A DNA stretch of 64,000 bases from Pseudorhizobium banfieldiae (GTDB lineage Bacteria > Pseudomonadota > Alphaproteobacteria > Rhizobiales > Rhizobiaceae): contig NZ_FO082820.1 in the NCBI RefSeq assembly GCF_000967425.1, positions 310,001 to 374,000 of the forward strand, given 5' to 3'. Shown one piece after another: positions 62,216-64,000 of the stretch. Made by a program: the position numbers and the translations under genes. Positions within the stretch are counted from its first letter, which is position 1. Each line of letters opens with the position of its first letter. The notes below the pieces were generated by a model, which did not search any database, was not told where the DNA came from, and was given only the letters and a program-made list of their open reading frames with translations.

Positions 62216-62685
62216 TAGAAAGTTGGTTCCACCACGTCCACCGCAGGGTTTGAGGACTTAGGTGGCTTAACGCCTATTGTGTTCAAGCCGCGCCAGACCG
62301 CATCTTCAACGCTGTTATCTGAATAGCGGTCAATCCAGCTTTGAACGAGTTCGAGGCCGCCGTTGGCGTACTCCTCATAGATCTGTACGCAGTCCTTCTC
62401 TTGCTCCGGTCGCAGAATGTCCGAATTCTTTGTATCCGCCAACGCTAGTGCGAAGATGATATCGACCGCCTCATTGAGCTGGAACTGGGCGCCAGCGATA
62501 TCCTCTGTTCCTGCATTCGGATCTAGCGGCTTCTTGCGCCGCTCCTTGTAGCCGAGTATCGCAGAGAAACTCATGGCCTCTCGCAGAGTAGGAAAAAGCT
62601 TAGCATCCTTGCCGCCAAGTGCCTGCAGTGTGCTCTCGAAAGCCTTGCTGCGTCTAACCGGGGAGTGGATAAGGCGCATGATCAA
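62215..62685 (-). CDS. Small dnd-associated-like protein (156 aa)
   Basis: RRSKAFESTLQALGG, then LFPTLREAMSFSAILGYKERRKKPLD and IIFALALADTKNSDILRPE recall the small protein encoded next to dndD-like genes and annotated as dnd system-associated protein 4. That match is from memory, not a search. It is all-alpha and soluble. It overlaps both neighbours by 1-4 bases and so is made together with the ATPase and helicase, probably as a complex partner. Confidence 0.5.
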   Translation of the reverse strand: MIMRLIHSPVRRSKAFESTLQALGGKDAKLFPTLREAMSFSAILGYKERRKKPLDPNAGTEDIAGAQFQLNEAVDIIFALALADTKNSDILRPEQEKDCVQIYEEYANGGLELVQSWIDRYSDNSVEDAVWRGLNTIGVKPPKSSNPAVDVVEPTF

Positions 62686-64000
62686 ACAACCTCAGTTATG
62701 CGGGTGCCGTCGATCTGACTATTGTAAGTAGTGAGGTCATAGGTGGTCCCGCCAATGGTGATCACCTCTGGCTGCTTCTCTGCCCCGTCGTCGCGGTTGT
62801 GGCGGGTCAGGAGGTACTGCTGCCCCACCTTCTCTGCCAGCGTTGTCATTACGACGTCCGATGCTTGCGACGTGGAGACTAGCAGGATTACTTGCGAAGC
62901 AAGATTCGGCAGAAACTCAGCCACGCCTCGGCGGTAAAGTGGGTCAAGGTGACCAAATGGCGAATCTACCACGAGAGGGGCGACGGTGCCTGGCAGTAGA
63001 ATATCATCGTCATCATCCTCTCGGGTCTTCGCGAATTTGGCAATCGCGCCGGTAAATGCGAGGCCGAGCAGTTGGTTCTCGCCGGTGCTCTTTGCGACCT
63101 CCACTCCGTGCTCGTCGTAAAGTCGTAGCTGATAATCCTTATCCAGCTTCACCTTGGCTGGCTTCCGCATAAATCGTTGGACGATAAGATCAATATCCCC
63201 CTCGATTGTCGATCTGGCAGCCTCTTCTTCTGCCGAGAGTCTTGACTCGAGCCTAGCCATAAGTGCCGCCGATAGCTGCGCTCGTTTGACGTAGCGCTTG
63301 GCCGCATCAGACTTCCGGATCAACTCATCACGCTTGCGGACAAGATCAGCCGTGTCACGTTGTAGATTAGTGATCGTGGCCCGTAGCCCGGCCTTCCTGT
63401 CAATGGCTTGGTCCCGTTGCCGTTTAGCACGCTCGCGAGCCGCTTCCTTTTCAGCAATATCAGTGATTGGATTAGCTGCGAGCTCCTTGGATATGTCGGT
63501 CAACTCCGCGTCCAGGCGTTGGATCTCGCTCTCTACCCTACGTAGATCCTCGTTGTTCCGCTCAAACTCGCTCCAAGCGCGTTCCGCCCGCTGCTCAAAG
63601 CGGCCGAGTGCCTCACGCGTGGACATCACTCTCGACATCACTGCTTGATCACCAGCGGAATCGAGGAGGGTCTTGATATGCTCGTGTTCTACGCTGCCCT
63701 CAGTGACAGGGCGGCCACAGATGCACAGATTGTCCTCGAGAATCTCGTTGACGAGCTTCTTGTCGTACGGCGAAGGAAGTTTACGTCGGGTTTCCTCGGC
63801 CTGTATAACATCAGCCGCCTCGCTCATCAGTTCCTCGGCGAGGATAGCGGTAACGAAATTCTGCATCCAAGAGCTTGAGCGGGTGGCTGCTTTGGTTTTT
63901 TCGGTCTCTTTCGCCGCCAGCTGATTCTCAATGCGGTTGCGCCGAGCTTGTGCTTCCTTGGCCGGTTTCGTCCCAGCGAGCTCTTGGCCCAATCGATCCA
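62682..64000 (-). CDS. DndD-like Rad50/SMC ATPase (5' part beyond the window)
   Basis: Partial; at least 436 aa up to the right edge. CICGRPV (CxxC-like zinc-hook region) lies between coiled coils rich in Arg/Glu. The C-terminal ATPase lobe has TGENQLLGLAFTGAIAKFA (ABC signature region) and APLVVDSPFGHLDPLYR (Walker B/D-loop), then VILLVSTSQASD. DndD uses such ATPase activity in DNA sulfur modification. The N-terminal Walker A is outside the window, so identity as DndD is unproven; other Rad50-like defence ATPases remain possible. Confidence 0.65.
   Translation of the reverse strand, partial: DRLGQELAGTKPAKEAQARRNRIENQLAAKETEKTKAATRSSSWMQNFVTAILAEELMSEAADVIQAEETRRKLPSPYDKKLVNEILEDNLCICGRPVTEGSVEHEHIKTLLDSAGDQAVMSRVMSTREALGRFEQRAERAWSEFERNNEDLRRVESEIQRLDAELTDISKELAANPITDIAEKEAARERAKRQRDQAIDRKAGLRATITNLQRDTADLVRKRDELIRKSDAAKRYVKRAQLSAALMARLESRLSAEEEAARSTIEGDIDLIVQRFMRKPAKVKLDKDYQLRLYDEHGVEVAKSTGENQLLGLAFTGAIAKFAKTREDDDDDILLPGTVAPLVVDSPFGHLDPLYRRGVAEFLPNLASQVILLVSTSQASDVVMTTLAEKVGQQYLLTRHNRDDGAEKQPEVITIGGTTYDLTTYNSQIDGTRITEVV

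Overview
The window looks like a chromosome or megaplasmid segment of an alphaproteobacterium in the Hyphomicrobiales, probably Rhizobiaceae. The reasons are high GC, many uptake systems (TRAP, Dpp-type, polar amino acid and Liv ABC transporters), quinate/shikimate catabolism, and protein sequences typical of Rhizobium, Shinella or Ensifer relatives. Genus is inference; no rRNA or tRNA gene is present to fix it.

Region by region. (1) 0-3.2 kb: a small hypothetical, a YrbL-family protein, a family-25 glycosyltransferase and an O-antigen ligase-like membrane protein, suggesting surface polysaccharide work. (2) 3.3-10.4 kb: a catabolic unit for quinate/shikimate-type cyclohexane carboxylates. 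It has a divergent TetR regulator, a shikimate/quinate dehydrogenase, a QuiC-type 3-dehydroshikimate dehydratase, a three-part TRAP transporter and a type II dehydroquinate dehydratase with altered active-site positions. Two promoters carry related operator-like sequences in their spacers. (3) 10.6-15.8 kb: a P1B metal ATPase, a NIT-type chemoreceptor and a PAS-GGDEF diguanylate cyclase. (4) 16-24 kb, minus strand: an amide-utilisation operon (AmiC-like sensor, ANTAR protein AmiR, Dpp-like ABC transporter, formamidase/acetamidase). A strong intrinsic terminator lies in its leader, as expected for ANTAR antitermination.

(5) 24.3-36.2 kb: an 11.8-kb integrated element bounded by a 17-bp direct repeat resembling a tRNA 3' end. 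Paired TGTAGCA arm-type repeats sit just inside both ends. Its tyrosine integrase is split by a frameshift. Cargo is a 1463-residue STAND (NACHT-like) NTPase with a C-terminal PD-(D/E)XK-like nuclease motif, a PGN_0703-type nuclease, a decayed nuclease gene, a protein with a dead serine-recombinase-like domain, a secreted hypothetical and an HUH-type Rep-like protein. The NTPase-nuclease is the best candidate for an undescribed anti-phage system.

(6) 36.4-57.5 kb: two catabolic units. The first is on the plus strand: a LacI regulator, a polar amino acid-type ABC transporter, a 2-hydroxyacid dehydrogenase and a small barrel protein, with a perfect 16-bp palindrome over the -10 box. The second is a 12-gene, 14.7-kb minus-strand run divergent from a GntR/FCD regulator: two dehydrogenases, a ThDP enzyme, a Liv transporter with fused LivM-LivG, an SDR, an AroE-like protein, an FAD-linked oxidase, a GMC oxidoreductase and a semialdehyde dehydrogenase. 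Its substrate cannot be read from sequence.

(7) 57.5-64 kb: a diverged second copy of the att-flanking sequence, then a minus-strand defence-like operon running off the right edge. It encodes a DndD-like Rad50/SMC ATPase, a small dnd-associated-like protein, a PLD-helicase fusion, a ParB-like protein and a DUF3800 protein.
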